A stretch of DNA of 64,000 bases from Pseudomonas fluorescens (GCA_902825215.1 LR782234.1:310001-374000), one strand, 5' to 3'; shown: positions 7,860 to 16,204, numbered from the stretch's first letter. A program made the numbers and translations. Notes: generated by a model not told the origin, from the sequence alone.

Positions 7860-8609
7860 TCAATAGATGCTGAACGGGAAGTACTTGTCGTTGATTTTCT
7901 TGTAGGTACCGTCAGCGACGATTTCCTTCAGTGCGGCGTTCAGCTTCTCGCGCAGTGGGTCACCCTTGCGCACGGCGATGCCGATCTTGTCGCTTTCGAC
8001 GACCGGGTCGCCCTTGAACTCGTAGTTCTTGCCAGCGTCGGTTTTCAGCCAGTCGTAGTTGGCGTACTTGTCGGCGAGGATCGCGTCGACACGACCGGAG
8101 GTCAGGTCGAGGTAGGCGTTTTCCTGGGTGTCGTAGAGGCTGACCGAAACGTCATCGCCGTAGGTGTCTTCCAGCCAGGTGCCGGCCAGCGTCGCGCGCT
8201 GGGTACCGATCTTCTTGCCTTTGAGCGAATCCTTGTCGGTTTTGAAGTCGACGTTTTTCGGTGCGATGAACTGCAGCTTGTTCGAGTAGTACGGGTCGGT
8301 GAAGTCCACCGCGCCCTTGCGCTCTTCGGTGATCGACAGCGAGGAGATCAGGAAGTCGAACTTCTTCGCGTTCAGGGCCGGGATGATGCCGTCCCAGTCG
8401 GAAGTCACGACGGTGCACTCGACTTTCATCTTCGCGCACAGGGCGTCGCCGATTTCCTTGTCGAAGCCGACGACCTGGCCGCTGGCGTCTTTGTTGTTGA
8501 ACGGCGGGTAGGCCGCTTCGATGCCCATCTTCAGTGTCTCAGCCATGGCACCGGCGCTGAACGCCAGGGTGACGGCGGCGGCCAGGAAGACCTTTTTGAA
8601 ATTCTGCAT
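7860..8609 (-). CDS. Periplasmic polar amino-acid binding protein (HisJ/ArgT/AotJ type)
   Basis: A 249-residue solute-binding protein of family 3. The first 23 residues are a typical signal peptide ending in AGAMA. The mature protein begins ETLKMGIEAAYPPF, the usual family opening, followed by GFDKEIGDALC and WDGIIPALNAKKFDFL and the DFTDPYY motif. It captures amino acids (probably lysine/arginine/ornithine or histidine) and delivers them to the two permeases. The order ATPase, binding protein, permease, permease is that of AotJQMP-like importers. A 13-base gap separates it from the ATPase gene upstream. Confidence 0.9.
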   Translation of the reverse strand: MQNFKKVFLAAAVTLAFSAGAMAETLKMGIEAAYPPFNNKDASGQVVGFDKEIGDALCAKMKVECTVVTSDWDGIIPALNAKKFDFLISSLSITEERKGAVDFTDPYYSNKLQFIAPKNVDFKTDKDSLKGKKIGTQRATLAGTWLEDTYGDDVSVSLYDTQENAYLDLTSGRVDAILADKYANYDWLKTDAGKNYEFKGDPVVESDKIGIAVRKGDPLREKLNAALKEIVADGTYKKINDKYFPFSIY

Positions 8610-8622
8610 GCATGTTGCTCCG

Positions 8623-9396
8623 TTAGCGGTTGCTGGACATGAATTGTTTGCAGCGCGCCGAAAGCGGGTTTTCGAACACCTGCTGTGGCGATCCTTGCTC
8701 TTCTATTAGGCCCTGATGAAGGAACACCACTTCGCTGGAGACCTGACGGGCGAAGCCCATTTCGTGGGTCACGAGCAGCATGGTGCGGCCTTCTTCGGCC
8801 AATGCGCGGATGACACTAAGTACTTCCTGAACCATTTCCGGGTCAAGCGCGGAGGTGGGCTCGTCGAACAGGATCACCTTCGGCTGCATCGCCAATGTGC
8901 GGGCGATGGCCGCACGTTGTTGCTGACCGCCGGACAGTTGCGCCGGATAGGCGTGGCGCTTGTCGACGATGCCGACCTTGGCCAGCAGCGCTTCGGCGAC
9001 TTCGATGGCTTCGGCCTTGCTCTGGCCGAGCACGCGGCGCGGGGCTTCGATGACGTTGTCGAGCACGCTCATGTGCGGCCACAGATTAAAGTTTTGAAAT
9101 ACAAAACCAATCTCCGAGCGCAGGCGATTGATCTGTTTGCCGTCGGCGGCAACCAGTTCGCCGTTCTTCGCGGCTTTGAGCTTGAGTTCTTCCCCGGCCA
9201 CCAGAATCTGGCCCTGGTGGGGGTTTTCCAGCAGATTGATGCAACGCAGGAAGGTGGACTTGCCGGAACCGGAGGAACCGAGGATCGAGATCACATCGCC
9301 ATCGCGGGCGGTCAGCGATATGCCTTTGAGCACCTCAAGCTGTCCGTAGCGTTTGTGCAAGTTGCGGATTTCCAGCGCGGGCGTGGCCTCAGCCAT
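8623..9396 (-). CDS. Polar amino-acid ABC transporter ATPase (HisP type)
   Basis: A 257-residue ABC ATPase. It shows Walker A GSSGSGKST, the Q-loop FQNFNLWPH, the signature LSGGQQQR, Walker B VILFDEPTSALDP and the switch histidine in LLVTHEMGF. It powers the importer encoded directly downstream (8609 to 6401). The insertion between Walker A and the Q-loop (KAAKNGELVAADGKQ) is typical of HisP rather than GlnQ. It is the first gene of the minus-strand operon; the 543 bases upstream separate it from the divergent permease gene. Confidence 0.9.
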   Translation of the reverse strand: MAEATPALEIRNLHKRYGQLEVLKGISLTARDGDVISILGSSGSGKSTFLRCINLLENPHQGQILVAGEELKLKAAKNGELVAADGKQINRLRSEIGFVFQNFNLWPHMSVLDNVIEAPRRVLGQSKAEAIEVAEALLAKVGIVDKRHAYPAQLSGGQQQRAAIARTLAMQPKVILFDEPTSALDPEMVQEVLSVIRALAEEGRTMLLVTHEMGFARQVSSEVVFLHQGLIEEQGSPQQVFENPLSARCKQFMSSNR

Positions 9397-9569
9397 GTGC
9401 GTTCCTCATATATGTTGCGCTCCTGCTGTTGGCGGGCCTTCCAGGCGAGGCGGCCAAGCTAGCATAGCGTTTCAATGGCAGCCAACAGCGCTACGAGCGG
9501 TAATCGGGTGGCCTGTGGCAGGGTGTCGCATCGGCGCAGCAGACTGTCGCCCCATCAACAACCGAACGG

Positions 9570-9585
9570 GTGTTTGATCAAACAC
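9570..9585. promoter_or_regulatory. Perfect 16-bp palindrome, candidate operator
   Basis: GTGTTTGATCAAACAC is a perfect palindrome in the 543-base space between the divergent ABC importer operon and the GabP-like permease gene. It lies 174 bases before the importer ATPase start and 355 before the permease ATG. Such symmetry suggests a dimeric regulator site. The regulator cannot be named from sequence. Confidence 0.5.
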
Positions 9586-9830
9586 GCCCGTGGGTGTCGC
9601 GTAAAAAAAGGCGCGATGTTGCCAGCTTTGGCGGGGTGTTGGAAGCGCTATCCGGCCGAACGTTACCGATTCGCCCTTTTTCTGTGCGCCGTAGACTTTT
9701 TCTGTGTGTTTCTGGTGCGCGGATTCGTTATGAAAGTGAGTCGCAGGGTAACGATCTGGCGAATAGCCATTAAACTCAAGGACTTGCATCGGATGCCATA
9801 GACCCCGGCACTCAAGGGTATGAAACATTT

Positions 9831-9846
9831 TGGCGCAAATATTGCG
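9831..9846 (+). promoter_or_regulatory. Sigma-54 (-24/-12) promoter for the permease gene
   Basis: TGGCGCAAATATTGCG matches the sigma-54 consensus TGGCAC-N5-TTGC, with GG and GC elements exactly ten bases apart. It lies 94 bases before the permease ATG on the same strand. Amino-acid permease genes in Pseudomonas are often RpoN-dependent, and NtrC is encoded in this window. Confidence 0.65.
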
Positions 9847-9939
9847 TGCAGAATAAGGAACAGCCCGTTGGATTCTTTTTACGAGAGAGAATTTTCAGAC
9901 CGGCCGGATGCACCCGCTTTCCTTGCAAAGGTAGTCTCT

Positions 9940-11331
9940 ATGAGCAGTACCCCAAGCTCCAATGGCCTCGAACAGGGGCTCAAACCGCGTCATGTGACCA
10001 TGTTGTCGATCGCCGGTGTGATCGGCGCCGGTCTGTTCGTTGGCTCCGGCCACGCCATCGCTGCCGCTGGCCCGGCCGTGCTGCTGGCTTACGCTGCTGC
10101 CGGTACGTTGGTGGTGCTGGTGATGCGTATGCTCGGCGAAATGGCTGTCGCCTCGCCGGACACCGGTTCTTTTTCAACCTACGCCGACCGCGCGATCGGT
10201 CATTGGGCCGGTTTTACCATCGGCTGGTTGTACTGGTGGTTCTGGGTACTGGTGATTCCACTGGAAGCCAACGCCGCTGCGACCATCCTGCACGCGTGGT
10301 TCCCGGGCGTGGATATTTGGGCATTCGCGCTGGTCATCACCCTGCTGCTGACCGTGACCAACCTGTTCAGCGTGAAGAACTACGGTGAGTTCGAGTTCTG
10401 GTTCGCTTTGATCAAGGTGTTGGCGATCATCGGTTTTATCGGTCTAGGCCTCGCCGCCATTTTCGGCTTCCTGCCGACCAGTCAGGTCAGCGGCGTTTCG
10501 CACCTGTTCGACAGCGGCGGCTTCCTGCCCAATGGCATGGGCGCCGTGCTGGGGGCAATTCTGACCACTATGTTTTCGTTCATGGGGACCGAAATCGTCA
10601 CCATCGCGGCGGCGGAATCGAAAGACCCTGGCAAGCAGATTTCCAAGGCGACCAACTCGGTGATCTGGCGGATCGGTCTGTTTTATCTGGTGTCGATTTT
10701 CATCGTCGTGGCGCTGGTGCCTTGGAACGATCCTACCCTGGCCAACCTCGGCTCCTACCAGACTGTGCTTGAGCGCATGGGCATCCCGAACGCCAAGATG
10801 ATTGTCGATATCGTCGTGCTGGTGGCGGTGACCAGTTGCCTGAACTCGGCACTGTATACGTCTTCGCGCATGCTGTTTTCGCTCGGCAAGCGCGGCGACG
10901 CCCCGGCCATGTCGACCCGCACCAACAAGAGCGGCACGCCTTACTGGGCGGTGATGCTGTCGACCGGCGCAGCATTCCTCTGCACCTTCGCCAACTATGT
11001 CGCTCCGGCTGCGGTGTTCGAGTTCCTGCTGGCCAGCTCCGGCGCCATCGCCCTGCTGGTCTACCTGGTGATCGCCTTCTCGCAACTGCGCATGCGCAAG
11101 CAACGCATGGCGCGCGGGGAGAAAATCGTCTTCAGCATGTGGCTGTTCCCGGGCCTGACCTACGCGGTGATCATCTTCATCATCGCGGCCCTGACCATCA
11201 TGCTGTTCCAGGAAGCCCACCGCGTGGAAATTCTCGCCACAGGCCTGCTGAGCTTGTTGGTGGTGGCAGCCGGCCTGCTGGTATCGCGTCGTCGCAAGCT
11301 GGAAAAGCGTGGTGCGGTGGTGTTGAACTGA
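9940..11331 (+). CDS. gabP: APC-family amino-acid permease, GabP-like
   Basis: A 463-residue permease with about 12 membrane segments. It opens with GLKPRHVTMLSIAGVIGAGLFVGSG (given here in parts: GLKPRHVTMLSIAG, VIGAGLFVGSG), the substrate-binding first helix of the AAT/GabP family, followed by MLGEMAVASPDTGSFSTYA. These are proton-coupled amino-acid importers. Overall similarity is to 4-aminobutyrate permease, but other substrates in the family are possible. ATG 9940 follows AAGG; the frame is open upstream to 9820 but family homology starts at 9940. The sigma-54 promoter match upstream suggests induction under nitrogen limitation. A bidirectional terminator follows. Confidence 0.8.
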   Translation: MSSTPSSNGLEQGLKPRHVTMLSIAGVIGAGLFVGSGHAIAAAGPAVLLAYAAAGTLVVLVMRMLGEMAVASPDTGSFSTYADRAIGHWAGFTIGWLYWWFWVLVIPLEANAAATILHAWFPGVDIWAFALVITLLLTVTNLFSVKNYGEFEFWFALIKVLAIIGFIGLGLAAIFGFLPTSQVSGVSHLFDSGGFLPNGMGAVLGAILTTMFSFMGTEIVTIAAAESKDPGKQISKATNSVIWRIGLFYLVSIFIVVALVPWNDPTLANLGSYQTVLERMGIPNAKMIVDIVVLVAVTSCLNSALYTSSRMLFSLGKRGDAPAMSTRTNKSGTPYWAVMLSTGAAFLCTFANYVAPAAVFEFLLASSGAIALLVYLVIAFSQLRMRKQRMARGEKIVFSMWLFPGLTYAVIIFIIAALTIMLFQEAHRVEILATGLLSLLVVAAGLLVSRRRKLEKRGAVVLN

Positions 11332-11350
11332 GTCGCAACGCGTAATGCAA

Positions 11351-11383
11351 AACGGCCGCTGTCAGTGATGACGAGCGGCCGTT
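11351..11383. terminator. Bidirectional terminator
   Basis: AACGGCCGCT (11351-11360) pairs with AGCGGCCGTT (11374-11383), with T-runs on the plus side (GTTTTTGTTT). It lies between convergent genes: the permease gene on the plus strand and the small-protein gene ending at 11401 on the minus strand. Confidence 0.85.
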
Positions 11384-11400
11384 TTTGTTTCTCGCAGGAT

Positions 11401-11853
11401 TTATTCGCTCTTTTCTTCCGGCGAGTCCATCGACTTGCCATAAGCATCCAGCGCCACCCCGAAATCGGTAATGAACTGCGGTTCGCTCAGCCAGGCCTGG
11501 GCTTCTTCGATCGTCATGCCGTCGGCCCACATGCGGTAGTCGATCAGCATGTCGGCGGCCAGGTGAGTAGCGGCCATGCCTTCGTTGTCGGCGTTTTCCA
11601 TGTCCAGCAGTTCAGGATGGTCGACGATGATGAAGGCCAGTTCGCGCAGCAGCGTCAGCAGCATCTCGTTGCGGCTGACGGCTTCGGCGTCGCGCATTTT
11701 GCTGAACATCGCCAGGGTGTATTCCGGAATCGGCTCGGCGAGGTGGCCGAGGTCTTCGTCCTGATCCAGCGGTTTACGACCGACCATGCGGATTTGCCTG
11801 GCTTTGGCCTTGGCGCGTTTGGCGCGTTTCTGTTGCTTGTTCAGGGATGCCAT
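11401..11853 (-). CDS. Conserved hypothetical protein, tandem paralogue A
   Basis: A 150-residue soluble protein of unknown function. It opens with a lysine/arginine-rich tract, MASLNKQQKRAKRAKAKARQ, followed by an acidic helical body with MFSKMRDAEAVS, a long helix (LLTLLRELAFIIVD) and Trp-containing C-terminal helices. The gene just upstream encodes a related protein with the same opening and the same body plan, so the two arose by duplication. The basic head suggests binding to nucleic acid or ribosomes, but this is inference only. It is separated from its paralogue by six bases and is probably co-transcribed with it and the hydrolase gene. Confidence 0.7.
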   Translation of the reverse strand: MASLNKQQKRAKRAKAKARQIRMVGRKPLDQDEDLGHLAEPIPEYTLAMFSKMRDAEAVSRNEMLLTLLRELAFIIVDHPELLDMENADNEGMAATHLAADMLIDYRMWADGMTIEEAQAWLSEPQFITDFGVALDAYGKSMDSPEEKSE

Positions 11854-11859
11854 GGGAAC

Positions 11860-12273
11860 TCAGTTCTTCTGTTGGGTTTGTGCGGCGATCGCGTCGGACG
11901 CGGCCACATAGTCGGCCTGGAAGGCCGGGGATTCGATCCACGCCAGCGCGCCGGCCTCGTCGGTTTCCTGCGACCACTGGCGATATTCGATCAGCGCGGC
12001 GAGGATGAAATCCATCGCGCCTTCTTCGCCTTCCTGCTCATAGACCAGTTCCAGCAGCGGGTCTTCGAGGAACGCGCTGCACATCGCTTGCTGGCTGATC
12101 TTTTCGGCGTCGATCATTTTCTTGAACAGTTCGGTGAGGTCCACCGATTCGAAGTCGATGCGGTCGTCGTTCGGGTCCAGTTCGACCGGCGCCTCGGCGC
12201 GTTTGGTGCGGTTCTGCTTGGCCTTGGTCTTGGCCCGGGCGGCGCGTTTTTGCTGCTTGTTGGCGGAGGCCAT
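11860..12273 (-). CDS. Conserved hypothetical protein, tandem paralogue B
   Basis: A 137-residue soluble protein. It starts MASANKQQKRAARAKTKAKQ, almost the same basic head as paralogue A downstream, and continues with the matching segments LFKKMIDAEKIS, FILAALIEYRQWSQE and a terminal helix. Paralogue A has MFSKMRDAEAVS and MLIDYRMWADG in the same places. Function unknown. ATG 12273 is chosen because the shared head begins there, although the frame is open further upstream. It ends 6 bases before paralogue A. Confidence 0.7.
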   Translation of the reverse strand: MASANKQQKRAARAKTKAKQNRTKRAEAPVELDPNDDRIDFESVDLTELFKKMIDAEKISQQAMCSAFLEDPLLELVYEQEGEEGAMDFILAALIEYRQWSQETDEAGALAWIESPAFQADYVAASDAIAAQTQQKN

Positions 12274-12302
12274 GATGTGTTCCGTCGTGCGTTGGGAAGG
12301 GC

Positions 12303-13277
12303 TCAGCTGCGCGGGACTTGCCGGCCGGGTGTGTCGGTGGCCAGTGCGCCGGTCTGCAGCCAGGTCAGAGCGATGGGCCATAGTGTGGCTTGGTATGCGC
12401 TGCGAAAAAAGGCGAAATGTCCGACTCGTTGTTCGCCAATGTCCCTCGGCTCGATACGCAGGTGAATTTTTGTCGCGTTGTTGAAGTAGTCGAGCAGGCG
12501 TTCGATGGCCGGGATCGTGCCGTAAGGGTCGTCGCTGATGCTGATGGCCAGAGTTTGTGCATGAACGTTGGCGAAGGGCAGGGCACCGGTCTTCTGCACC
12601 AGAACGCGACCGCTCGGGCGCTGTTCGAAACGCGCGGCAGGCGTGCTCCAGTCGCGTACAACGCCCTTTGGCGTGTCTTCCAGCCAGCCGAGCCGCTTAC
12701 CCGGGAAAAAGCCGCAGAGCAGCGTCAGCAAAGGCATGACCACATGCCATTTGCCCAACATGTGCCAGCGCTGTTCGGGCGCGTAGTCGCGCCAGTACGC
12801 GAACTGCGCGCCGACGGTGACCAGCCGTCGGATGACGCTCCCGGACTCCGCCAGCCCCGCCGCGCAACCGCCGAAACTGTGACCGACCACATCGACCGGC
12901 TGCCCGGGAAACTCCCGCTGCGCACGTTTGAGCATCGCCTGGAAATCCAGCGCGCCCCAATCCGTCCATGACGCGTTCAAGCCTTTGATCGAAGCGCGGC
13001 GCGATTCGCCGATGCCGCGATAATCGAAGGTCATTACGTCGAAACCATGGCTGAACAGATAAGCCGCGAATCGTGAGTAGTGGCGACAGCGCACAGAGGT
13101 GGCGGCATTGATGATGACCACCGGGCGTTGCGGGTCGGGCGAGGTGTGGCGCCAGGTGAAACCGCCGAGTGCATAGCCGTCGTCGGCGGTTTCGTTGAAG
13201 GCGATACCTTCGCTTGCAGTCAGAACCGGTTGGCTCCATTCGGCTTCTTCCAGTTCGGTTGTGTGCTGACTGCTCAT
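12303..13277 (-). CDS. Alpha/beta hydrolase
   Basis: A 324-residue alpha/beta-fold hydrolase. The nucleophile elbow is VVGHSFGG near residue 135 and the oxyanion region follows VVIINAATSVRCRHYSRF. The acid is probably the Asp in SISDDPYG, and the catalytic His is in RVGHFAFF near the end. Substrate unknown; the family includes esterases and thioesterases. ATG 13277 has GAGG at a usable distance, and 34 further in-frame codons upstream do not resemble the family. It is followed after 29 bases by the two small paralogous genes, suggesting one operon. Confidence 0.8.
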   Translation of the reverse strand: MSSQHTTELEEAEWSQPVLTASEGIAFNETADDGYALGGFTWRHTSPDPQRPVVIINAATSVRCRHYSRFAAYLFSHGFDVMTFDYRGIGESRRASIKGLNASWTDWGALDFQAMLKRAQREFPGQPVDVVGHSFGGCAAGLAESGSVIRRLVTVGAQFAYWRDYAPEQRWHMLGKWHVVMPLLTLLCGFFPGKRLGWLEDTPKGVVRDWSTPAARFEQRPSGRVLVQKTGALPFANVHAQTLAISISDDPYGTIPAIERLLDYFNNATKIHLRIEPRDIGEQRVGHFAFFRSAYQATLWPIALTWLQTGALATDTPGRQVPRS

Positions 13278-13344
13278 GGCGCGCGACCTCGGCGGAGAGT
13301 TGCCAACGATAGTCTCAGCGTTGTCCGAGAACAATCCAGCCGGT

Positions 13345-14403
13345 TTATTCAGGGGATTGGGTGAGCAGGCGTTCTTCAATCAGCGCCTGTTCGCGGTTCA
13401 GCTCGGCGCGTAGCTCTTCTTCGCTCGGCAATATCGTTTTGTAACTGCTGGCGAACAGTTGCTCATTGCCTTTGAGCATCGAATAACGCGCAACCGAGTC
13501 GTTGCTCTCGGCGCTCAGAATGATGCCGACAGTCGGCTTGTCGCCCTCGCTGCGCTTGAGCTCGTCGTACATGCGCACGTACATGTCCATCTGCCCGACG
13601 TCGCGGGCGCTGAGCTTGCCGCGTTTGAGGTCGATGATCACGAAGCACTTGAGCAGGTAGTTGTAGAACACCAGATCGATGTAGAGATCAACGCCGTCAG
13701 TGCTGATGCGTTGTTGCCGAGCGACAAAGGAGAAGCCTTTGCCCAGTTCAAGCAGAAAGCTTTGCAGGTGATCGATGAGAGCTTGTTCGAGTCCGCTTTC
13801 CCTGACTTTGCCCGCCGAGGGCAGGCCAAGGAATTCGAGCATGACCGGATCGCGAATGAATTCCCGTGGATTGCATTTCATCGCATTGATGTTGGTGGTC
13901 GCTTCCTCGACCACTTCGGTTTTGTCCTGGCTCATGAGCAGGCGCTCGTAGTAGAGCGTCAGGATCTGCCGATCAAGGGCGCGGCTTGGCCAGTTGAGGT
14001 CGGCACATTCGTTCATGTACCACAGGCGCGCTTTCTCGCTTTCAACGCGTAGCAGGCGGCGGTAATGGGTCCAGCTCAATTCGGGACGCAGTGCGTCACG
14101 AATTGGAAACGCCTGATAAAAGAGGCGCATGTAGCGCAGATTGGAGGCGTCAAACCCCTTCCCGAACTGCTCCGTCAGATCCTTCGCCAGCAGCGCCAGC
14201 AACTGCTGACCATAGCCCGCCCGCTGAGCGCCTTTCTGTTCAAACTCGACAATATGCCGGCCGATCTGCCAACACGTCTGCACTTGAATCGTATCAACCG
14301 CGCGCAGCACTTTTTGCCGCGCCTGGCGAATCAGCTCGCCCAGTTCGCCCTGCAGTGAATCGATTTTCGGGTCTTGCGTGTCAGCAGGTTTTAGCTGGCT
14401 CAT
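13345..14403 (-). CDS. DUF1016/YhcG family PD-(D/E)XK nuclease
   Basis: A 352-residue protein. The N-terminal half is the DUF1016 helical domain (CWQIGRHIVEFEQ, FGKGFDASNLRYMRLFYQAFP, LSWTHYRRLLRV). The C-terminal half is the YhcG nuclease domain, with the PD-(D/E)XK-type core DLYIDLVFYN and FVIIDLKRGKLSARDVGQM, the lysine after IDL being catalytic. Relatives occur within or beside restriction systems and as free-standing genes; no modification or specificity gene is present here. ATG 14403 follows GGAAGA. The function of the orphan form is unknown. Confidence 0.85.
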   Translation of the reverse strand: MSQLKPADTQDPKIDSLQGELGELIRQARQKVLRAVDTIQVQTCWQIGRHIVEFEQKGAQRAGYGQQLLALLAKDLTEQFGKGFDASNLRYMRLFYQAFPIRDALRPELSWTHYRRLLRVESEKARLWYMNECADLNWPSRALDRQILTLYYERLLMSQDKTEVVEEATTNINAMKCNPREFIRDPVMLEFLGLPSAGKVRESGLEQALIDHLQSFLLELGKGFSFVARQQRISTDGVDLYIDLVFYNYLLKCFVIIDLKRGKLSARDVGQMDMYVRMYDELKRSEGDKPTVGIILSAESNDSVARYSMLKGNEQLFASSYKTILPSEEELRAELNREQALIEERLLTQSPE

Positions 14404-14582
14404 CGGGTCTTCCGCGTCAGGGTGAACAGACGCAAAAGCATGACGATTGTCGCCGCTTGAGTATGTCGGGGGAGACGGTGAAGTCCGCAGGAAGAAGAGA
14501 TTGCCATTGCAGGACGTTGCCGAGGACCAAGGCTTTGCCGGGGAGGCGTCTGTAGTCCGTTTCGTACGCGTGGCGACAACCG

Positions 14583-14930
14583 TTAGCGCGAACGCGATTT
14601 GCGTTGGGTTCTGGCCGCGAGTTTGTCGAGGCGCGTCAGTCTGTGCCACGTCAGGCCTGCGGCCAGCAGCAACACGCCGAACAGACCTTGAAGGACCACA
14701 TGAAACCAGTACGCGCCCGGCTGCCCGGCGAGGGCGTAGACCTTGGTCGGCCCGCCGCGCGTGGCGGTGCTGATCGTCTCGTGGATAACGCCGTCGATGG
14801 CAGAGTAACCCAGCAGCGCGCCGGTACCGATCAGAAACAGACTGATCGTGATTGCCAGCCCTCTGGACACCAGGCTATCGCGGGGTGGGGAGGGATGCGG
14901 CCGCGGAATGCGAGTGCGCTTCTGGTTCAT
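14583..14930 (-). CDS. Small hypothetical membrane protein
   Basis: A 115-residue protein with two predicted membrane segments (GLAITISLFLIGTGALLGYS and the segment around LQGLFGVLLLAAGLTWH), a basic N-terminus (MNQKRTRIPRPHP) and a basic tail (RTQRKSRSR). No family is recognised. A strong hairpin lies just before the start codon and no good ribosome site is visible, so the start could be further in. It follows the membrane protein gene at 14973-15434 on the same strand. Confidence 0.55.
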   Translation of the reverse strand: MNQKRTRIPRPHPSPPRDSLVSRGLAITISLFLIGTGALLGYSAIDGVIHETISTATRGGPTKVYALAGQPGAYWFHVVLQGLFGVLLLAAGLTWHRLTRLDKLAARTQRKSRSR

Positions 14931-14937
14931 GAGATTC

Positions 14938-14962
14938 AGTGGCAGCCCATTGGGCTGCCACT
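14938..14962. other. Strong stem-loop before a start codon
   Basis: AGTGGCAGCCC (14938-14948) and GGGCTGCCACT (14952-14962) form a perfect 11-bp stem with a three-base loop. It lies 7 bases before the ATG at 14930 and 10 bases after the stop of the gene at 14973. There is no T-run, so it is a poor intrinsic terminator on the minus strand. It might stabilise the upstream transcript or limit translation downstream. Confidence 0.5.
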
Positions 14963-14972
14963 TATCCCTGGA

Positions 14973-15434
14973 TCAGGCTTGCGTCGTTTGAGCGCGCAGG
15001 ATTTGCTGCTTGCGCTGTTCTTCAGGCAAGTCGTTGATGCAGTAATTCACGTAGAAGATGTTGAAGAAGAATGTGTAGAAACCGTTCATGCGCAAATCGA
15101 TCTTGTGCACGTTGAGAGCGTATTCCGACAATGCGTTCTTCGCCTTGAACGCCCAGACGATATAAAGCGCGTTATAGGCAATCATCAGAGCGAACGACAG
15201 TGTGTCGAACAGCACATCGCCCAGGTTCGACAGCAGGCCGCACCAGCCAAGGCAGACGGCGAGCCAAATGATGTAGGTATCGTCGACCAGTTTGATTTTT
15301 GTGGTTTCGCTGATCTTCTGATTGCTCTTGTACAGCCAAAGCAACAGGTACAGCCCGGCGGTGGCCATCGACAGCAGAACCATGTTCAAGGTTTTGGTGT
15401 TGATCTTGTCTTTCAATTCATTGATGTCGGACAT
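14973..15434 (-). CDS. Small membrane protein, DUF4234-like
   Basis: A 153-residue protein with four hydrophobic segments, starting at LLSMATAGLYLLLWLYKSNQ, which resembles the opening of DUF4234-type proteins, then IIWLAVCLGWCGLLS, LSFALMIAYNALYIVWAF and FYTFFFNIFYVNYCIN. The tail is charged. Function unknown. The sequence is less GC-rich than its neighbours. ATG 15434 has GGAA nearby. From 15435 to 15720 nothing else is recognised. Confidence 0.6.
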   Translation of the reverse strand: MSDINELKDKINTKTLNMVLLSMATAGLYLLLWLYKSNQKISETTKIKLVDDTYIIWLAVCLGWCGLLSNLGDVLFDTLSFALMIAYNALYIVWAFKAKNALSEYALNVHKIDLRMNGFYTFFFNIFYVNYCINDLPEEQRKQQILRAQTTQA

Positions 15435-15730
15435 AACGATTCCAGGTTCGGTTTTTCGAGAAGGTGGACGTGCCTGGAAGGCTGACTAGTCTGGTCGGGC
15501 AGGGCGGGGATATTTGCGCGGAGGGGTGAAAAGCACGCACTCCTTGCGTATCTCGATCCTGTGGCGACTGATTCGAAAGCGGGGGCATTTCGGCATCAAC
15601 GTCGACGGTCTTCCATGTACCTGAAAAATAATAGCACGGAGCCATCAATCAATCAGAGCACTAAAGCTAAAAGTTTCAGGTGCGCCGTTGGGTTCATTCG
15701 CCGGGTTTATCAAATCGCAGGCATAAAAAA

Positions 15731-15754
15731 ACCCTGAATCTTGCGATTCAGGGT
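15731..15754 (-). terminator. Terminator of tRNA-Phe
   Basis: ACCCTGAATC and GATTCAGGGT form a perfect 10-bp stem around TTGC, followed on the minus strand by seven T residues. It lies 10 bases past the tRNA 3' end. Confidence 0.88.
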
Positions 15755-15764
15755 TTTCGGTATT

Positions 15765-15840
15765 TGGTGCCCAGAGACGGAATCGAACCGCCGACACGGG
15801 GATTTTCAATCCCCTGCTCTACCGACTGAGCTATCTGGGC
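15765..15840 (-). tRNA. tRNA-Phe (anticodon GAA)
   Basis: A 76-base gene read on the minus strand, from GCCCAGATAGCTCAG to an encoded CCA. The anticodon loop TTGAAAA gives GAA, so phenylalanine. The T arm GGTTCGATTCC is canonical and the acceptor stem GCCCAGA/TCTGGGC pairs fully. Confidence 0.97.
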
Positions 15841-15931
15841 AACGGGGCGCATTAAAAGGGTTTTTCGGATTTACGTCAACGACTTTTTGAAAATTTCTTA
15901 AATTAATTCCGTCGCTTACGAAAACCCGGGG

Positions 15932-16204
15932 TTATTCGGATGGCGGCACGTAGCCTTCGGCCTTGGCGTATTCCTCGCCGGAGAAGTACTTGTCCATTTC
16001 GCCCTGAAGGAATTTGCGGTCTTCGGCGTTCATCATGTTCAGGCGCTTTTCGTTGATCAGCAGGGTCTGGTGTTTCTGCCAGTCGCCCCAGGCCTTGGCC
16101 GAGACATGGTCGAAAATATCCTGGCCCTTGGCGCCGGGGAACGGTGCGCGTTCAAGGCCTTCGAGTTTTTCTTTGTACTTGCGGCACATTACGGTGCGGG
16201 TCAT
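15932..16204 (-). CDS. yggX: Oxidative damage protection / Fe(II)-trafficking protein YggX
   Basis: A 90-residue protein of normal YggX length. It opens [21 protein letters not shown] in parts ([14 protein letters not shown]), with the single conserved cysteine at position 7, then [18 protein letters not shown] and [19 protein letters not shown]. YggX protects iron-sulfur proteins against superoxide and is linked to iron handling. It overlaps the end of mutY by four bases, and mutY makes an iron-sulfur enzyme; the mutY-yggX pairing is conserved in many gammaproteobacteria. Confidence 0.95.
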   Translation of the reverse strand: MTRTVMCRKYKEKLEGLERAPFPGAKGQDIFDHVSAKAWGDWQKHQTLLINEKRLNMMNAEDRKFLQGEMDKYFSGEEYAKAEGYVPPSE

